Of a stretch of DNA of 64,000 bases, positions 61,870 to 64,000 are shown piece after piece. Positions within the stretch are counted from its first letter, which is position 1; each line of letters opens with the position of its first letter. The notes under the pieces were generated by a model. The model was not told the origin of the DNA, made no database searches, and saw nothing but the letters and a program-made list of their open reading frames with translations. Source of the stretch: Parapedobacter pyrenivorans (GTDB lineage Bacteria; Bacteroidota; Bacteroidia; Sphingobacteriales; Sphingobacteriaceae). The stretch spans positions 1,414,718 through 1,478,717 of the forward strand of contig NZ_BMER01000001.1 in the NCBI RefSeq assembly GCF_014636865.1. The letters run 5' to 3'. Position numbers and translations under genes: made by a program.

Positions 61870-61897
61870 TTCTAACCCGCTATCTATTAGGTTAGAA
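61870..61897. promoter_or_regulatory. Inverted repeat upstream of the toxin-antitoxin operon
   Basis: TTCTAACC (61870-61877) and GGTTAGAA (61890-61897) are perfect 8-bp arms 12 bp apart. They cover the expected -33 region of the operon promoter, the usual place for antitoxin binding. Confidence 0.5.
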
Positions 61898-61929
61898 GAA
61901 CTGCTTCAAAGAAGACAACGAGAACCCTA

Positions 61930-62104
61930 AACTCACCGATTGGAAAGGCTTCAGCCGAAGGTGGCCAGGTGTTTCCCGCAGGCAAGCGCTGCATAGTGAA
62001 AATACCGCGGATTTGCTTGATTTCACGCACAGTTCGATAACGGGCTTGCATTTCGATATCGACGAAATCTGGGATGCGGAAAGGGTATTCGAAAAGGTAG
62101 ATAA
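61930..62104 (+). repeat. Direct repeat, right copy
   Basis: Partner of 60738-60914; see the pseudogene entry at 61930-62165 for alignment details. Sequence beyond 62104 on the right no longer matches the left copy. Confidence 0.85.
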
Positions 62105-62165
62105 TTTGATTGACACTTCTGCCGTAATCAAGTACGTCAAGGGCACTTTTCCTGAACGGCATTAG
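61930..62165 (+). pseudogene. Truncated, frameshifted second copy of the HEPN 3' region
   Basis: Bases 61930-62104 match 60738-60914 of the HEPN gene with about six substitutions and a 2-bp deletion (by eye, about 96% identity). After the deletion the frame reads SENTADLLDFTHSSITGLHF and then DIDEIWDAERVFEKVDN, and continues as LIDTSAVIKYVKGTFPERH to a stop at 62163-62165, which resembles the end of a related HEPN protein but differs from the intact gene. So this is the tail of a paralogue rather than a simple copy. The N-terminal part is missing. Confidence 0.8.
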
Positions 62166-62312
62166 CGTTTTTAGATGACCGGATGAAAGTAGATACAGGA
62201 CATATCCGCGTGTTCTGGAAAAGCGCTGTTGCGGCTTTGTGAGGTTGAATTTCTACCACGACATAACATCGTTTTTTAATGTTTCAATGGTAAGCAAATT
62301 GCCGTACTTGAC

Positions 62313-62927
62313 CTAGTCAATCGCCTCGATAGACCGGATAGCAATACCCGAGAAACAGTCATCCATGCAGCCGTTCGGCACGAAGCCCGCTGAAGAAATC
62401 AGGCCATCATTTTTTGCGTCAAAAGAAATTTGTGCGTCATCCCGTTTTTTCAACCATACCGTGCGGGCCGTCTCGTAAATCTCATCCAGCGTCTGGATAG
62501 GGCTGGCTGGGGAAGACTCATGAACCCCCAATTCAATCGCGGTCTCCGTCCATTGCAGTCCCTCGTGGAAGGAACTTCCCTCATGTTCCAGAAACTCTTC
62601 GGCCGTAAATCCCAAGCCATTCAGCAAGTCATCGAGCGATGCCGAAACCCAACCCTCATCCGGCCTGCGGATGTCATTGAATACCTCGTATCGGAAATCC
62701 CGTTGCACCACCTTCCCTTCCTTAACGGTGATAGTAGTCAGCCAAGAGGATCCTGTCCAGGTAGCACCAGACACTTCGTAGCGGTAATTGTTGCCACTTG
62801 ATGCCTTAAAATTCAGCCAAGCTTTGTAGCTCTGCTCGAAACGGCTCTCGTGTTCGATATCACCTTTTTCACAGGCGTTAAAGACGGTGATGGCCAACAG
62901 GGCCAGTAATGCGTATACTTTATTCAT
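62313..62927 (-). CDS. Predicted lipoprotein of unknown function (DUF6174-like character)
   Basis: The 204-residue protein starts at ATG 62927 with a lipoprotein signal (TVFNAC, Cys19). The mature part has the pattern YKAWLNFKASSGNNYRYEVSGATWTG, TTITVKEGKVVQRDFRYEVFND and LDEIYETARTVW, then CMDDCFSGIAIRSIEAID, similar to the small extracytoplasmic DUF6174 type that reads xYxFxx...VxVxxGxV. The frame extends upstream but without a sensible start. It stands alone, ending 148 bp after the HEPN remnant. Confidence 0.65.
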   Translation of the reverse strand: MNKVYALLALLAITVFNACEKGDIEHESRFEQSYKAWLNFKASSGNNYRYEVSGATWTGSSWLTTITVKEGKVVQRDFRYEVFNDIRRPDEGWVSASLDDLLNGLGFTAEEFLEHEGSSFHEGLQWTETAIELGVHESSPASPIQTLDEIYETARTVWLKKRDDAQISFDAKNDGLISSAGFVPNGCMDDCFSGIAIRSIEAID

Positions 62928-63095
62928 AGTTGGAATTTTAGTGCTAAACGCAAAGCAGCGCACTTTTGCTACAGGGGATCTAGTGATTTAAATAGTTCGT
63001 GGCTACGGTCATCTCAACGAGATAACCGGGAAAGCAAAATTTAACTGTAAAGGTAGAAAGACCGCTGAGCGATTCGCTTTTTTGCGCAGGATGAT

Positions 63096-63103
63096 TAGCT
63101 TTG
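63096..63103 (+). promoter_or_regulatory. Promoter -7 box of the chloride-channel gene
   Basis: TAGCTTTG is an exact -7 box 4 bp before the first ATG, so the message would have almost no leader. A TTG at 63082-63084 is closer than usual for a -33 element. Confidence 0.5.
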
Positions 63104-63107
63104 TGGC

Positions 63108-64000
63108 ATGATGAAGCGACTTCGGAGATACATCATGACGCTGAATCAATGGCGGATTCAACGGTTGTCAAATCGAAATTTCCTTATCGTTTTGTCGATC
63201 TTGGTGGGCATATTGGGTGGTCTAGCTGCTGCTGCACTTAAAGGCTTGACGCATTCCATTGCGGCGTTTCTACAGGATGAGGTACAATGGGAATATAAAT
63301 ATTACCTGTATCTCTTCTTTCCGTTGATAGGTATCCTATTGAGTGTTGTCTATGTGAGGCGATTTATCAAAAGTAAGCAAATGGCGCATGGTATGACCCC
63401 GATTATGTATGCCATATCACGTAGATCCAGTAGGATTGAACCCCACAATATGTATTCGCAGATTATTACGAGCGCATTGACTATCGGCTTTGGTGGTTCG
63501 GCCGGACTGGAAGCGCCTATCGCCAATAGCGGTTCGGCAATCGGGGCCAATATCGGACGAGTTTTTGGGCTCAATTATCGCGAAATTACGCTTTTATTGG
63601 CTTGCGGGGCTGCTGCGGGGATTGCCGGTGCCTTCAACAGTCCGGTGGCGGGGATGATTTTTGCAATTGAAATCCTTTTGCCGGAATTTTCGATACCGGC
63701 ATTTATTCCGTTGCTGATGTCAGCGGCCACGGCTTCTGTGATATCGAGATTGATCTACAGCGAACCGCTGTTTCACCTGCTGACGGATGACTGGAACCTC
63801 GATGCGTTATTTTTTTATGTTCTTTTAGCGGCCCTGATCGGTTTGTTTTCCATCTATTTTTCCAAGTTAAGTGCTGCGGTCAACAGCTGGTTTGCAGGTA
63901 TTACAAATCCATACCGGAAAGTGTGGTTAAGCGGACTTAGCTTGGGATTGCTCATCTTTCTTTTTCCGGCTTTATATGGCGAGGGGTATTTGGCTATCCA
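63108..64000 (+). CDS. ClC-type chloride channel/transporter, N-terminal part (3' end outside window)
   Basis: The frame from ATG 63108 is open to the end of the window (297 residues). It has many membrane helices and the ClC signatures: GFGGSAGLEAPIANSGSAIG (anion-selectivity segment; the glutamate in GLEAP corresponds to the gating glutamate), GAFNSPVAGMIFAIEILL (second signature) and, later, LYGEGY. It would move chloride across the inner membrane, by exchange with protons or as a channel. It stands alone behind its own promoter. ATG 63111 is an equally possible start. Confidence 0.88.
   Translation, partial: MMKRLRRYIMTLNQWRIQRLSNRNFLIVLSILVGILGGLAAAALKGLTHSIAAFLQDEVQWEYKYYLYLFFPLIGILLSVVYVRRFIKSKQMAHGMTPIMYAISRRSSRIEPHNMYSQIITSALTIGFGGSAGLEAPIANSGSAIGANIGRVFGLNYREITLLLACGAAAGIAGAFNSPVAGMIFAIEILLPEFSIPAFIPLLMSAATASVISRLIYSEPLFHLLTDDWNLDALFFYVLLAALIGLFSIYFSKLSAAVNSWFAGITNPYRKVWLSGLSLGLLIFLFPALYGEGYLAI

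Overview
The window reads as chromosomal DNA of a Bacteroidota species, most likely Sphingobacteriaceae (Pedobacter/Parapedobacter-like). The evidence is SusC/SusD pairs, a one-protein hybrid two-component regulator, a tonB locus with two ExbD genes, a 14-gene nuo operon with a short NuoG, and many promoters with the Bacteroidota -7 box TAnnTTTG. No tRNA, rRNA, CRISPR array or complete insertion sequence was seen. Both ends cut through genes: an outer-membrane beta-barrel protein on the left and a ClC chloride channel on the right.

Layout. 1-1748: end of a beta-barrel protein and an M16 zinc peptidase. 1909-19614: a polysaccharide utilisation locus (PUL) with SusC, SusD, a small lipoprotein, an (alpha/alpha)6 glycosidase, a GH127-type beta-L-arabinofuranosidase, an unusual glycosidase-like protein fused to a sulfatase-modifying-factor (FGE) domain, a hybrid histidine kinase/AraC regulator and an alpha/beta-hydrolase esterase. 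Together they suggest use of an arabinose-containing, probably acylated plant glycan. 19732-23438: housekeeping genes fabD, metK (behind a SAM-II riboswitch), a diacylglycerol-kinase-family lipid kinase and a SUI1/YciH factor. 23870-29813: exbB-exbD-exbD-tonB, a small membrane protein, a PstS-like lipoprotein and a TPR protein, closed by a UUCG terminator. 29906-43129: nuoA to nuoN, respiratory complex I. 43210-46473: a tricorn-type protease on the minus strand.

46743-48517 is a compact candidate regulatory switch. An S24/CI-like repressor that appears to lack the self-cleavage lysine faces a nucleotidyltransferase-like/HEPN protein. Their promoters point at each other across a perfect palindrome. 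Next come three tandem FtsX/MacB-type permeases (48519-55939, minus), a DUF4197 protein, an FAD monooxygenase and a GDSL lipase.

59048-62165 is an accessory island concerned with RNA: a small XRE regulator with operator-like repeats, a frameshifted RNA ligase, a second HEPN protein, a possible PIN fragment, an intact VapBC-like toxin-antitoxin pair, and a decayed second copy of the HEPN 3' end. The 46.7-48.5 kb and 59-62 kb regions are the best places to look for something undescribed. All functional calls come from reading motifs and context; no database search was run.
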